Shown here one piece after another: positions 24,914 to 34,588 of a stretch of 64,000 nucleotides of DNA. The DNA comes from Hyphomicrobiales bacterium (GTDB taxonomy: Bacteria > Pseudomonadota > Alphaproteobacteria > Rhizobiales > Beijerinckiaceae): positions 51,740 through 115,739 of the forward strand of contig JAIYCE010000037.1 of assembly GCA_027488155.1 (NCBI GenBank), read 5' to 3'. Position numbers and translations under genes: made by a program. Under the pieces are notes generated by a model. It was not told the DNA's origin. It made no database searches and saw nothing but the letters and a program-made list of their open reading frames with translations. The first letter of the stretch is position 1, and every line of letters starts with the position of its first letter.

Positions 24914-27139
24914 TCAAGCAGCGGGCTGGCTGAGCTTCCGCAACACCTCATCGCGCGGGCCATCGGCAATAATCCGGCCCTGATCCATCACCACGATACG
25001 ATCGACGAGCGACAAAAGCGGCACCCGATGGGTCGATAGGATCGCCGTGCGCCCCTCGAGCCAGCTCCGCAATTGTTTGATGACATGGGCTTCGAGTGCA
25101 TTGTCCATGGATGACGTCGGCTCATCCAGCAACACGATCCGCGGATCTCCGAGCACGAGCCGCGCAAGCGCCACCGATTGCCGCTCGCCGCCGGACAAGG
25201 CCTGACCATCCGGCCCTGCCGGCATTTGCAAGCCCTTAGGATGGCGCTTGATGAATTCTGCCGCACCGCTGATCGCAAGTGCTTCGGCGACACGGTCGGG
25301 ATCAGGATCGACGAAGCCGAGCGCAAGATGGCTTGCGGGTGAACCACCAAAGATGTGTGTATCTTGCCGCAGAAATCCAACCGCCTGACGCAAGAGCGGC
25401 GGGTCGTATTGCTGAATATCATATTCATCGATGCTGACCGTCCCCTCGTTCGCATCGGCAAGGCGCGCGATCAACCGCATCAACGATGTTTTGCCGCATC
25501 CGATGCGCCCGACAAGACCAATCTTTTCACCGGCTTTGATTTGCAACGACACACCATCGAGCGCTTTGCGCGAAGCACCCGGATAAGTCATGGACACTTC
25601 ATGCAACGCAATATCGCCCCGCAGCTTTCGATGAGCGATGGAAACATCACCGCCACGTTCCGGTGCCTGGGCCATCAACAGATCAATCCGTTCGATGCCG
25701 CGTCGCAATTGCCAGAGGCGATGAAATGAACCGATCAATTGGCTCAGGGGTGGCATGATTCGGCTGACGATCATCGCAGCGGCCGACATCGCTCCAACCG
25801 TCATCGCGCCCGCACCGATCGCCACCACGCTGAATATCATCGCCAGCACTGTCATCATCTGCGCGATGGTAATGGCAGCTTGATTGGCGAGTAATCCGAA
25901 ATGCCGCTCGCGATGTCCTGCATAGGCCGCACTGTCAGCAATGAGCTGGAACCGTTGAGCAAGTTCACGCTCGCCATGATGGGCTTTAATCGTCTCAAGG
26001 GCTGCGACAACAGCAATGACAAGCGAAGATTGCGTCCGCTGTAATTTCTGACTTTTCTCACCTTCCCGCTCGGCCAGAAAATGGCTGATGCCATAAACTA
26101 CGACGAGCATGACGATGCCGATCAGCGGAACAAGTCCAACATAACCGCCGATAAGTGTGAGAAAGACACAAATCGCAACGACGAACAGAATATCGATGGC
26201 AAGCGAAACAAAAAGGGCAGGCAGAATTTGACAAAATCCTTCAAGATCGCGCAACGCCATGAGAAGCGATGCCGGATCGCGTGGGGCATCCGCCATGCGC
26301 ATTTCAAGAAGACGTTCAAGCACGCGGGAGGTGAAATCGACCTGCACCCGCAACGCCAGCGCATCAGATAATTTAGTCCTCACGGCGCGCAAGCCAAAAT
26401 CTGTGACAAGAGCCAGCATGACACCGATCGACAGTGCGATCATCGTCTCGCTCGCATTATGCGGCACGACCTTGTCATAAACTGCCATCGAAAAAATAGG
26501 CAGAGCGACGAATAGAAGATTCCCAATGAGGCCAGCAGCAGCGAGCGCCGCGAGAAGCCGCCCCTGCCCGACCACCATGGCGGCAACAAGCCCGCGCATA
26601 GTCGACGAGCGCCACAGGCTGTACGGAATAGGCCCGACAGTTTCATCGGCAGCATCGGCGCGAGGATTGTCGGAATTGAATGACGGCGGTGCCGTTGCCG
26701 TGTCGTTCGCACGACGCGAGTCGCGCGACATATGGGTCTGTGACGGCGTCGTGCGATCCGCATGGGCCTCGGCCCGCGCGAAAAAGATAGTCCCGGATTC
26801 GACCTGCCGCAGCGCTTCTTCCGACACGGTGTAGCGGGTGCCCTGCCCATGACAGACATAAGCGCGGTCGGCTGTCCGGGCGAGGATCAAACGGCTCGTG
26901 CCCCCACGCTCAAGCAGAACGACCGGGAAGCCGTTATCCGGCACATCGGCAAGCACCATTTTACGAAAGCCGAGTGCCAGACCTTCGCGGGCCGCCGCTT
27001 CAGCGAGTTTCTTTTCGACCTCGGATGTTTCGCCGCCGCGTTCGCGCTCCTGAAACCACGCCGCCATCAATTCGCGCAGATTGGCGAGGAGGTGCCCCGA
27101 CGATGCCGCCTCGCGCGATGCCTTGCTGTCTGCGTCCAT
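24914..27139 (-). CDS. Type I secretion ABC exporter, permease-ATPase with C39-like N-terminal domain
   Basis: 741 residues from the ATG at 27139, preferred because GGAG lies at good spacing; further in-frame ATGs at 27199 and 27250 lack one. Order: an N-terminal domain resembling the inactive peptidase-like (C39-like) domains of HlyB/LapB, then about six membrane helices, then the ATPase with Walker A GRIGCGKT (about 544-551), signature LSGGE (648-652), Walker B IVLLDEPT and the STHR H-loop. No catalytic Cys is evident in the N-terminal part. It exports unfolded proteins with an HlyD adaptor and TolC-like pore. It is the first gene of the operon leading to the channel pair. Confidence 0.92.
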   Translation of the reverse strand: MDADSKASREAASSGHLLANLRELMAAWFQERERGGETSEVEKKLAEAAAREGLALGFRKMVLADVPDNGFPVVLLERGGTSRLILARTADRAYVCHGQGTRYTVSEEALRQVESGTIFFARAEAHADRTTPSQTHMSRDSRRANDTATAPPSFNSDNPRADAADETVGPIPYSLWRSSTMRGLVAAMVVGQGRLLAALAAAGLIGNLLFVALPIFSMAVYDKVVPHNASETMIALSIGVMLALVTDFGLRAVRTKLSDALALRVQVDFTSRVLERLLEMRMADAPRDPASLLMALRDLEGFCQILPALFVSLAIDILFVVAICVFLTLIGGYVGLVPLIGIVMLVVVYGISHFLAEREGEKSQKLQRTQSSLVIAVVAALETIKAHHGERELAQRFQLIADSAAYAGHRERHFGLLANQAAITIAQMMTVLAMIFSVVAIGAGAMTVGAMSAAAMIVSRIMPPLSQLIGSFHRLWQLRRGIERIDLLMAQAPERGGDVSIAHRKLRGDIALHEVSMTYPGASRKALDGVSLQIKAGEKIGLVGRIGCGKTSLMRLIARLADANEGTVSIDEYDIQQYDPPLLRQAVGFLRQDTHIFGGSPASHLALGFVDPDPDRVAEALAISGAAEFIKRHPKGLQMPAGPDGQALSGGERQSVALARLVLGDPRIVLLDEPTSSMDNALEAHVIKQLRSWLEGRTAILSTHRVPLLSLVDRIVVMDQGRIIADGPRDEVLRKLSQPAA

Positions 27140-27223
27140 GCCGGTCTCCGGTCCACTCGCCGGTCGACGCAACACCGCGGCTTGAATCCTCTCTCGCATG
27201 CTGGACTTAACGTTTTGTAAAGC

Positions 27224-28600
27224 ATGAGGGGCCACAATGGGATCATGCAATCCGCCAAAAACGCCGACGCGCTCGCGGGCCTAGTGTCCGCAGCGCGCGG
27301 CACCCAAACCGCACACACCACGCCGCCGATGCGGCGCAAGGTCGATAGCCTCGTCTCCGAAGCGCATATCCGCGCTGTCGCGACGACCTTGTTCTTCGTG
27401 CTCGCCTTTATCGTCTGGGCGCAATTCACCGTGCTTGACAAGGTCGTGCGGGGGATTGGGCGGGTTGTGCCGCAGGCTCAGAACCAAATGGTGCAGCATT
27501 TCGAAGGCGGCATCATTGCCGAAATCCTCGTACGCGAAGGCGATACCGTCAAACGAGGGGACGTGTTGCTTAGGATCGACAATTCCTTCGCCCGTGCCGA
27601 ACTTCAATCGGCGCGATTGGAAACGCGCGTTAAAAAACTACGGGCCTTACGCCTGAGCGCTGAGGCGGAAGGCGCATCGGAACTAAATTTCGATCTAAAC
27701 CAGACACATGATCTGGTGCTTCTCGCATCACGCGAAAGCGATCTTTTCAAAAGCCGTTTACAAACGCTCGATTCGCAATCGCGCATTCTGGACGAGCAAT
27801 TACGGCAAAAGGAGCTTGAACTCTCTGAGTTAAATTCGCGTTGGAAATTGACACAGGCTGAACGCGACCTTGTCACCAGAAGGCTCGTCAATCTACGTCG
27901 CCTTGCAGCCTCTGGTGCCGTATCGCAAAATGAACTTTTGGATAATGAGCGCGGATTACAGCAGATCGAGACCCGCATTTCTGATCTTGCGCATACTATT
28001 CCACGCACAGAAGCGGCGCTCAATGAATTGCGTGAACGGAAGAACGAATTGACCTTGCGCTTTCGTGCTGACTCCGAGCGCGAGCGCGCCGATACCGAAT
28101 TAGCCATTGCCAAACTTGAAGAGCAAATCGCCGCCATGACAGATCGTTCTGTGCGTGCGGAGGTCGTGGCTCCGCTCGATGGTATCGTGAATAAGCTTTT
28201 TTTCACCACACTGGGCGGCGTCGTAAAGTCAGGTGAACCGCTTGTCCAATTGGTACCGACCGGGAGCGCCATCGCGGTGGAAGCCCGCGTTTCGCCGAAC
28301 GATCGTGCACAAATATGGCCCGGGCTGCCAGCCACGGTGAAAGTAAGCGCTTATGATTTTTCACAATATGGCGGCCTTACAGGAAAGGTCATCGATGTTT
28401 CACCCGACACGCTGACAGATGAAAAAGGCCAAACCTATTATCGCGTGAAGCTTGAAGCCGATGCAGCCCATTTTGGACACGATAAGCCTGTTGTCCCCGG
28501 CATGATGGCGGAAGTCGACATTCTCTCCGGCCAGCAGACCGTGATGCAGGCTTGGTTGCGGCCCGTGCGCACCATTCGCGACAATGCACTCCGACAATGA
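27224..28600 (+). CDS. Type I secretion membrane-fusion (HlyD-family) adaptor
   Basis: 458 residues from the ATG at 27224; an in-frame ATG at 27245 is equally possible, as neither has a good ribosome-binding site. One membrane helix (about 48-68) is followed by a lipoyl half-motif (HFEGGIIAEILVREGDTVKRGDVLLRI), a long periplasmic coiled-coil (about 115-300), the second lipoyl half (RAEVVAPLDGIVNKLFF), and a beta-barrel end. It bridges the inner-membrane exporter to an outer-membrane pore. It is divergent from the ABC gene, leaving a short shared promoter region. No TolC-like gene is in the window. Confidence 0.92.
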   Translation: MRGHNGIMQSAKNADALAGLVSAARGTQTAHTTPPMRRKVDSLVSEAHIRAVATTLFFVLAFIVWAQFTVLDKVVRGIGRVVPQAQNQMVQHFEGGIIAEILVREGDTVKRGDVLLRIDNSFARAELQSARLETRVKKLRALRLSAEAEGASELNFDLNQTHDLVLLASRESDLFKSRLQTLDSQSRILDEQLRQKELELSELNSRWKLTQAERDLVTRRLVNLRRLAASGAVSQNELLDNERGLQQIETRISDLAHTIPRTEAALNELRERKNELTLRFRADSERERADTELAIAKLEEQIAAMTDRSVRAEVVAPLDGIVNKLFFTTLGGVVKSGEPLVQLVPTGSAIAVEARVSPNDRAQIWPGLPATVKVSAYDFSQYGGLTGKVIDVSPDTLTDEKGQTYYRVKLEADAAHFGHDKPVVPGMMAEVDILSGQQTVMQAWLRPVRTIRDNALRQ

Positions 28601-28603
28601 AAA

Positions 28604-28629
28604 GGGCGACCCCGCAGGGTCGCCCCAAT
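28604..28629 (-). terminator. Terminator of clpB
   Basis: GGGCGACCC and GGGTCGCCC form a perfect 9-bp stem with a four-base loop; read on the minus strand it is followed by TTTT, which overlaps the end of the hlyD-like gene region. It terminates clpB and may also act as the 3' end structure for the convergent adaptor gene. Confidence 0.75.
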
Positions 28630-28650
28630 CAATAGGGACGATTGAGCCGT

Positions 28651-31272
28651 TCAATTCAGGACGCGTTTGCCCTTCGGCTTATCGTCAACCACGGTCACAT
28701 CTGCAATGCGCAGGCCGTCGGGGCCTGCATGCACAGGCACCGTATCGCCATCTTTCACCGCAGCGGCGAGGATGAGCTGCGCCAGCGGATCTTGCACATT
28801 CTTTTGAATGACGCGCTTGAGTGGACGCGCGCCATAGGCTGGGTCATAGCCCTTCGCCGCGAGCCATTCGCGCGCATCATCCATCAGCTTCAGCGTGATC
28901 TTGCGTTCATCGAGAAGCTTTTGCAGACGTGCAAGCTGGATATCGACGATGGCACCCATCTGATCGCGCTTGAGGCGATGAAACAGGATGATCTCATCGA
29001 TACGATTCAGAAATTCGGGGCGGAAATGCGAGCGAACAACACTCATCACTTCATCGCGCACCTCTTCCGAATCCGCCCCGTCGGGTTGGTTCACCAAATA
29101 TTCGGCGCCTAGATTCGACGTCATGATGATGAGCGTATTGCGGAAATCGACTGTCCGCCCCTGGCCGTCGGTGAGGCGGCCCTCGTCGAGCACTTGCAGC
29201 AGGACGTTGAACACATCCGGATGTGCCTTCTCGACTTCGTCGAACAGAACGACTTGGTAGGGACGACGACGCACCGCCTCAGTGAGCGCACCACCTTCCT
29301 CATAGCCAACATAGCCGGGAGGAGCACCGATCAAACGTGAAACAGAGTGTTTCTCCATATACTCCGACATATCGATGCGTACGATGGCGGTGTCATCATC
29401 GAAAAGAAAAGCTGCAAGCGCCTTGGTCAGCTCGGTTTTGCCGACGCCGGTGGGGCCTAAGAACATGAACGACCCGATTGGCCGGTTCGGATCCTGCAAG
29501 CCTGCACGCGCACGACGTACGGCCGTTGCGACAGCCGTCACGGCTTCGGCCTGGCCAACGACGCGCTTGGCGAGCTGCTCTTCCATCTTGAGAAGCTTTT
29601 CTTTTTCGCCTTCCAACATTTTATCGACCGGCACGCCAGTCCAACGCGAAACGACTTGCGCGACATCGCTTGAGGTGACCGCTTCGTCCACCATAGAGCC
29701 TTGGCTTTCCTGCGCTTCCACAGTCGCGAGCTTTTTCTCAAGATCAGGAATGACGCCATAGGCAAGCTCGCCAGCGCGCTGAAACTCGCCCTTGCGTTGC
29801 GCAATCGAAAGATCGTTGCGCGCATGCTCAAGCTGCTCTTTCAGCTTCTGCGCCTCGTTGAGTTTTTCCTTCTCCGCCCTCCACTTGGAGGTCAGCGCAG
29901 CGGATTTCTCTTCGAGATCGGCGAGCTCTTTTTCAAGCCGACCGAGCCGGTCTTTCGATGCCGTATCGCTTTCCTTCTTAAGCGCTTCCTGCTCAATCTT
30001 GAGCTGGATGATACGACGATCGAATTCATCAAGCTCTTCCGGCTTGGAATCCACCTGCATGCGTAAGCGCGCCGCCGCCTCATCGATCAGATCGATCGCC
30101 TTGTCCGGCAGGAAACGATCGGTGATGTAGCGGTTCGACAAAGTCGCTGCTGAAACGATCGCGGAATCGGTAATCCGGACGCCATGATGGAGCTCATACT
30201 TCTCCTTGAGGCCACGCAGGATCGAGATCGTGTCCTCAACCGTCGGCTCGGAAACGAACACAGGCTGGAAGCGGCGAGCCAACGCCGGATCCTTTTCGAC
30301 ATGCTTGCGATATTCATCGAGCGTCGTCGCACCTATGCAATGCAATTCACCGCGCGCGAGCGCAGGTTTCAGGAGGTTGGACGCATCCATTGCGCCATCG
30401 CCCTTCCCCGCCCCAACAAGCGTATGCATTTCGTCAATGAAAAGGACGATATCGCCTTCTGCCGACTGTACCTCGTTGAGGATTGATTTCAGACGCTCCT
30501 CAAACTCGCCACGATATTTCGCACCGGCAATCAACGCACCCATATCGAGTGCAAGGAGTTGCTTGTCTTTCAGGCTTTCAGGCACATCGCCATTCACGAT
30601 GCGCAGCGCAAGCCCTTCGACAATGGCCGTCTTACCAACGCCAGGTTCCCCGATGAGGACGGGATTATTTTTCGTGCGCCGCGAAAGAACTTGGATCGAA
30701 CGACGAATTTCTTCGTCGCGCCCGATCACAGGATCGAGCTTGCCTTCGCGCGCTGCCTGCGTCAGGTCGCGTGCATATTTCTTGAGCGCATCATAGGCGT
30801 TTTCTGCCGAGGCATTGTCGGCGGTGCGGCCCTTGCGCAATTCGTTGATAGTCGTGTTCAGAGCCTGCGCTGTCACTCCCGCTTGCGCGAGGATCTTGCC
30901 GACTTCCATATCCTTTTCGGTTGCCATCGCCAGCAAAAGGCGCTCGACGGTGACATAGGAATCGCCCGCCTTCTGCGCGATCTTTTCAGCGGCGTCGAAG
31001 AGACGCACAAGATCGCGCGTGGCTTGCGGATTGGCGGCACCACCACCCGAAACCTTCGGTTGCTTGGCGACCCATTCATCGACAAGACGGCGCGCTTCGC
31101 GCGCGTTGCCGCCCGCGCGATCGATGAGACCGGCGGCCATGCCTTCGGAATCATCAAGCAGGGCCTTCAAAAGATGTTCGGGTGTGAGCTGCGGATTGCC
31201 TTCGCGCATGGCGATAGTCTGCGCCGCTTGCACAAAGCCCTTGGCCCGATCGGTGTATTTTTCAAAATCCAT
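28651..31272 (-). CDS. clpB: Disaggregase chaperone ClpB
   Basis: 873 residues, full length. Clp N-domain repeats at the start ([29 protein letters not shown]), first AAA+ domain with [15 protein letters not shown], a long middle coiled-coil (about 410-530), and second AAA+ domain with [15 protein letters not shown]. ClpB rescues aggregated proteins with DnaK. The GGGGAG site precedes the ATG. It is usually heat-shock-controlled, but I do not see a convincing sigma-32 promoter in the 170 bases upstream. It sits next to DUF4167 as in many Hyphomicrobiales. Confidence 0.97.
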   Translation of the reverse strand: MDFEKYTDRAKGFVQAAQTIAMREGNPQLTPEHLLKALLDDSEGMAAGLIDRAGGNAREARRLVDEWVAKQPKVSGGGAANPQATRDLVRLFDAAEKIAQKAGDSYVTVERLLLAMATEKDMEVGKILAQAGVTAQALNTTINELRKGRTADNASAENAYDALKKYARDLTQAAREGKLDPVIGRDEEIRRSIQVLSRRTKNNPVLIGEPGVGKTAIVEGLALRIVNGDVPESLKDKQLLALDMGALIAGAKYRGEFEERLKSILNEVQSAEGDIVLFIDEMHTLVGAGKGDGAMDASNLLKPALARGELHCIGATTLDEYRKHVEKDPALARRFQPVFVSEPTVEDTISILRGLKEKYELHHGVRITDSAIVSAATLSNRYITDRFLPDKAIDLIDEAAARLRMQVDSKPEELDEFDRRIIQLKIEQEALKKESDTASKDRLGRLEKELADLEEKSAALTSKWRAEKEKLNEAQKLKEQLEHARNDLSIAQRKGEFQRAGELAYGVIPDLEKKLATVEAQESQGSMVDEAVTSSDVAQVVSRWTGVPVDKMLEGEKEKLLKMEEQLAKRVVGQAEAVTAVATAVRRARAGLQDPNRPIGSFMFLGPTGVGKTELTKALAAFLFDDDTAIVRIDMSEYMEKHSVSRLIGAPPGYVGYEEGGALTEAVRRRPYQVVLFDEVEKAHPDVFNVLLQVLDEGRLTDGQGRTVDFRNTLIIMTSNLGAEYLVNQPDGADSEEVRDEVMSVVRSHFRPEFLNRIDEIILFHRLKRDQMGAIVDIQLARLQKLLDERKITLKLMDDAREWLAAKGYDPAYGARPLKRVIQKNVQDPLAQLILAAAVKDGDTVPVHAGPDGLRIADVTVVDDKPKGKRVLN

Positions 31273-31413
31273 GGTTCTGCTCCCCAGCCGCGTGCCGCTC
31301 CCTTAAAGGCGATGCGATCACGCGCCGTTTCTGGCGGCACCCGTATCCCGGGCCCGCTCTCTGGAGGTCATGTAGGTGTTGCAGATCGGCAACGGAAGGG
31401 GAGCTACATAAAA

Positions 31414-31437
31414 AAAGCCCCGCCGGAGCGGGGCTTT
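31414..31437 (-). terminator. Terminator of the DUF4167 gene
   Basis: AAAGCCCCGC and GCGGGGCTTT form a perfect 10-bp stem with a CGGA loop, followed on the minus strand by further Ts. It lies just past the stop of the DUF4167 gene, before clpB. Confidence 0.88.
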
Positions 31438-31441
31438 CAAC

Positions 31442-32254
31442 TTATTCGCCTTCGCCCTCGACGGGACGGCGCGGCGGCCGGCCGCGGCGGCGGCGGGGAA
31501 ATTCGCCACCCTCTACAGCACCGTCGCCACCGGCAACGGCAGGCAGCACCTCTTCCACAGGCGCTGGCGGGGGTGCTGGGGTGGGCCGCACAGGTGCTGT
31601 GATGAAGGCCGGCAACACATTGTCCTCGACAGCCTCAGTCGGTTGCCGCTCGAAGCGGGGCTGCTCGTTACGTTCAGCACGCTCGCCGCGATTACGGAAC
31701 TCGCCTCTGTCGCGACGGGGAAAACGCTCTTCCCGATTGTAACGGCCTTCGCGCGGTTGCCCGCCTTCGCGGCCTTCGCGGCCTTCGCCCTGCTGGCGTG
31801 GCTGGAACTCACGCGATTCGCGCGGTTCACGCGGCGGATAGGGCATGCGCGGCTGGTCTTCGCCCTCGAGATCGGGCTGTGGCCCGGAGCCGAAGCGGAC
31901 GTCGGGCTGGGGGGCGCCATGGCCGTAGGCCATGTCGTCATCGCCGCCTTCATCGTCCTGATCGTTGGGTGAATAAGGCTGATAATTCGGATTCTGCAGC
32001 CGATATTGCTCCTGCGCTGCTGCAATCAGGCGCAGATAATGCTCGGCATGCTGAAAATAGTTTTCCGCCGCGATATGGTCACCCGTCGCCGAAGCGTCGC
32101 GCCCGAGCTGCATGTACTTCTCAGCGATGTGCTGCGCTGTGCCGCGCACCTTCACATCGGGACCGTTCGATTCATAAGTCCGGGACAGGGGATTGGGGCC
32201 TTTGCCATTCCGGTTGCGGCCACGCATACGCTTGTTCTGATGATTGGGTCTCAT
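31442..32254 (-). CDS. DUF4167 protein (alphaproteobacterial, RNA-binding-like composition)
   Basis: 270 residues. The conserved DUF4167 part is the N-terminal ~90 residues: a basic start (MRPNHQNKRMRGRNRNGKGP) and then SNGPDVKVRGTAQHIAEKYM with a helical hairpin (AAENYFQHAEHYLRLIAAAQ). The rest is disordered and rich in Arg, Gly, Glu and Pro, ending in a basic RRRRGRPPRRP cluster. Such charge patterns are often seen in RNA- or nucleoid-binding proteins, but the function is unknown. It follows prmC and prfA in the same direction, with a 322-base gap upstream. Confidence 0.88.
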   Translation of the reverse strand: MRPNHQNKRMRGRNRNGKGPNPLSRTYESNGPDVKVRGTAQHIAEKYMQLGRDASATGDHIAAENYFQHAEHYLRLIAAAQEQYRLQNPNYQPYSPNDQDDEGGDDDMAYGHGAPQPDVRFGSGPQPDLEGEDQPRMPYPPREPRESREFQPRQQGEGREGREGGQPREGRYNREERFPRRDRGEFRNRGERAERNEQPRFERQPTEAVEDNVLPAFITAPVRPTPAPPPAPVEEVLPAVAGGDGAVEGGEFPRRRRGRPPRRPVEGEGE

Positions 32255-32576
32255 CGAACGTCCTCAATGGGTTTCATTCTCGTTTGAATCGCGGCACCAG
32301 GCGCGCTCGGCGACTGGACAACCTGCATTAAGTACAAGGTTTGCAACCTTTTCATGCCTCGCGCGGCGCTTAAGCCGCGGGCACCGGGACGGCGCTGAAG
32401 CGCTGACACGGACACCATTGAAGAACCGGGGTGACAGCCGAACGTTCCGGGCGTTGCCCGAACCTTGGTCCCGGAGACCGGCTATGTACTCCCGGATCTC
32501 GACAGGATTCGACGTTCCTTGGCAAGCACCCTAGCTCGTCGGGGGCTGTAATCCAAGCCCAATTCGCGCAAGGCGG
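32255..32576. other. 322-base intergenic region with several hairpins, no gene recognised
   Basis: No credible coding frame. It contains small inverted repeats such as CGCGGC-GCTTAA-GCCGCG (32362-32379) and a neighbouring GCGCT-GA-AGCGC. It presumably holds the DUF4167 promoter and leader on the minus strand. It could encode a structured RNA, but I recognise none; tRNA and tmRNA features were looked for and not found. Confidence 0.4.
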
Positions 32577-33470
32577 TTAAATTTCAGCTTCGGCAGCTTT
32601 TGGCCGGACTGTGATGGCGCGCGGACGGGCACCGAAATCGGCAAACGGCCCCTCAATGTCAAAACCGGCCTTGAGGAAGATCGCCGGCACCGTCTCGGCT
32701 TGGTCAGAACCGATTTCGAGCGTCGCGAACCCTCCCTTATTCAACAGAGAGGGCAGTGCAGTCGCAATGGCGCGATAGGCATCAAGCCCATCCTTACCGC
32801 CCGATAACGCCAAAACCGGATCGTGCACCCGGACTTCAGCATCAAGCCCCTCGATCACCTTATCGGCGATGTAAGGGGGGTTCGACACGATGACATCGAA
32901 ACGGCCTTCGATGGCCTTCTCCCAATCCGATTGGATGAAGTCCGCGCGGTCGCCGACGCCATTGCGGGTGGCGTTGAACCCTGCCGTTTCCAGTGCGCCT
33001 TGCGAAACATCCGTGCCGAGGCCGGTTGCGCCCGGCAGTTCCTTCAAAAGCGCGATCAGAAGACAACCAGAGCCAGTGCCGAGATCAAGGATGCGCACAC
33101 CCTCCGCCTTATGCCGACGCTCCTTCAGCCCAATCAGCGCAGCAGCAACCACGGTTTCGCTGTCGGGACGCGGGACCAGCGTATCGGGCGTTAGCGTGAA
33201 AGGCATCGACCAGAATTCCCATTCGCCGAGAATCCGCGCGACCGGTTCACGCGTCACACGGCGTGCCGCGTTCTCAGCAAGCTTTGCCGCAGCATCGCCC
33301 AATGGCACGCGTGCACCACTTAACAAATCGGCATGCTTGATCCCCGCCGCATCGAGCAACAACAAGCGCGCATCGCGCTGTGCCGTCTCAATCCCGGCCT
33401 CACGAAACACCTCGCCAAGATGCTTGAGTGCTTCAACGCGCGTTGTCTCGGGCTTTAATTGAAAACTCAT
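32577..33470 (-). CDS. prmC: Release-factor glutamine methyltransferase PrmC
   Basis: 297 residues. An N-terminal helical domain is followed by a SAM-binding fold with [20 protein letters not shown] and the diagnostic active-site tetrad NPPY (in [15 protein letters not shown]). PrmC methylates the Gln of the GGQ motif in release factors. It overlaps the prfA stop by four bases, so enzyme and substrate are made together. Confidence 0.96.
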   Translation of the reverse strand: MSFQLKPETTRVEALKHLGEVFREAGIETAQRDARLLLLDAAGIKHADLLSGARVPLGDAAAKLAENAARRVTREPVARILGEWEFWSMPFTLTPDTLVPRPDSETVVAAALIGLKERRHKAEGVRILDLGTGSGCLLIALLKELPGATGLGTDVSQGALETAGFNATRNGVGDRADFIQSDWEKAIEGRFDVIVSNPPYIADKVIEGLDAEVRVHDPVLALSGGKDGLDAYRAIATALPSLLNKGGFATLEIGSDQAETVPAIFLKAGFDIEGPFADFGARPRAITVRPKAAEAEI

Positions 33471-34543
33471 CCTTCGGCCTCCGCCAAGAGTGCCGCCTGA
33501 TGCTCGGTCGTCAACGCATCGACCAACTCGTCGAGCGCACTCCCTTCGATAATCTGCGGCAGTTTATAGAGAGTGAGATTGATCCGATGATCGGTGACGC
33601 GCCCTTGCGGGAAATTATAGGTGCGGATGCGCTCAGAACGATCGCCTGAACCGACCTGGCTTTTGCGCTCGGCGGCACGCGCGCTATCGCGCTTTTGCCG
33701 CTCCATATCGAACAGGCGCGAACGCAGAATATCCATCGCCTTCTGCCGGTTACGGTGCTGGGACCGCTCTTCCTGCATCATCACCACGATGCCGGACGGT
33801 TTATGTGTGATGCGGATCGCACTCTCGGTCTTGTTAACGTGCTGACCGCCTGCGCCACCCGCCCGCATCGTCTCGACCACGAGATCCTTGTCGTCGATGG
33901 CAACATCGACATCCTCGGCAATCGGCAGAACAGCGACGGTAGCCGCAGAGGTGTGAATGCGCCCTTGTGTTTCCGTATCCGGCACACGCTGAACGCGATG
34001 CACGCCGCTTTCGAATTTCAAGCGCGCATAGGCGCCTGCACCATGGATTTCAGCGACGATTTCCTTGTAGCCACCCATCACACCTTCGCTGGCGGAGAGA
34101 ATGTCGACTTTCCACCGCCGCGTTTCGGCATAACGCTGATACATGCGAAAAAGATCGCCCGCAAAGAGTGCGGCCTCATCCCCACCCGTGCCTGCGCGCA
34201 CTTCGAGAATGACGCCGCGCTCGTCAGCGGCATCTTTCGGCAAAAGCATAATTTTGACATGATGCTCGAGGGTTTCGAGCCGCTGCGCAAGCTCATCCCG
34301 CTCGGTCTCTGCCATGACCCGCATATCGGCATCGGTCCCGGCATCCGTTAGCAAGGCTGCAATATCGTCGACTTCCTTTAAACAGGCCTTGTATTGCGCG
34401 ATGCTTGCAGCGACAGGCTCCACCTCCGCCAATTCACGCGAGAGCGCTACAAACGCTTCCCCATCCGCACCTGCGGCAAGCTTGTCCGTCAGAATGGCGT
34501 GACGGGCGAGAATGGCATCAAGTTTGGTAGTGGGAAGAGACAT
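33467..34543 (-). CDS. prfA: Peptide chain release factor 1
   Basis: 358 residues. The GGQ motif ([15 protein letters not shown], near residue 230) and the RF1-type codon-recognition tripeptide region are present, plus the C-terminal basic tail. RF1 reads UAA and UAG stops and releases the peptide. The stop overlaps prmC (ATGA). Just upstream, 45 bases away, ptsP ends; the three probably form one transcript. Confidence 0.96.
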   Translation of the reverse strand: MSLPTTKLDAILARHAILTDKLAAGADGEAFVALSRELAEVEPVAASIAQYKACLKEVDDIAALLTDAGTDADMRVMAETERDELAQRLETLEHHVKIMLLPKDAADERGVILEVRAGTGGDEAALFAGDLFRMYQRYAETRRWKVDILSASEGVMGGYKEIVAEIHGAGAYARLKFESGVHRVQRVPDTETQGRIHTSAATVAVLPIAEDVDVAIDDKDLVVETMRAGGAGGQHVNKTESAIRITHKPSGIVVMMQEERSQHRNRQKAMDILRSRLFDMERQKRDSARAAERKSQVGSGDRSERIRTYNFPQGRVTDHRINLTLYKLPQIIEGSALDELVDALTTEHQAALLAEAEG

Positions 34544-34588
34544 GATCGGATCCAGCTGAAGAATGACGTCGCGCGAAAGCGAGCGTCG

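Noticed and set aside
27140..27250. Upstream starts for the ABC exporter overlapping the adaptor gene
   Set aside because: They lack ribosome-binding sites and would overlap the divergent adaptor's start region. The ATG at 27139 has GGAG at good spacing.
32500..32545. tmRNA-like GGATTCGAC text in the gap before DUF4167
   Set aside because: No tag-peptide coding sequence or tRNA-like ends surround it; the resemblance is a few bases only.
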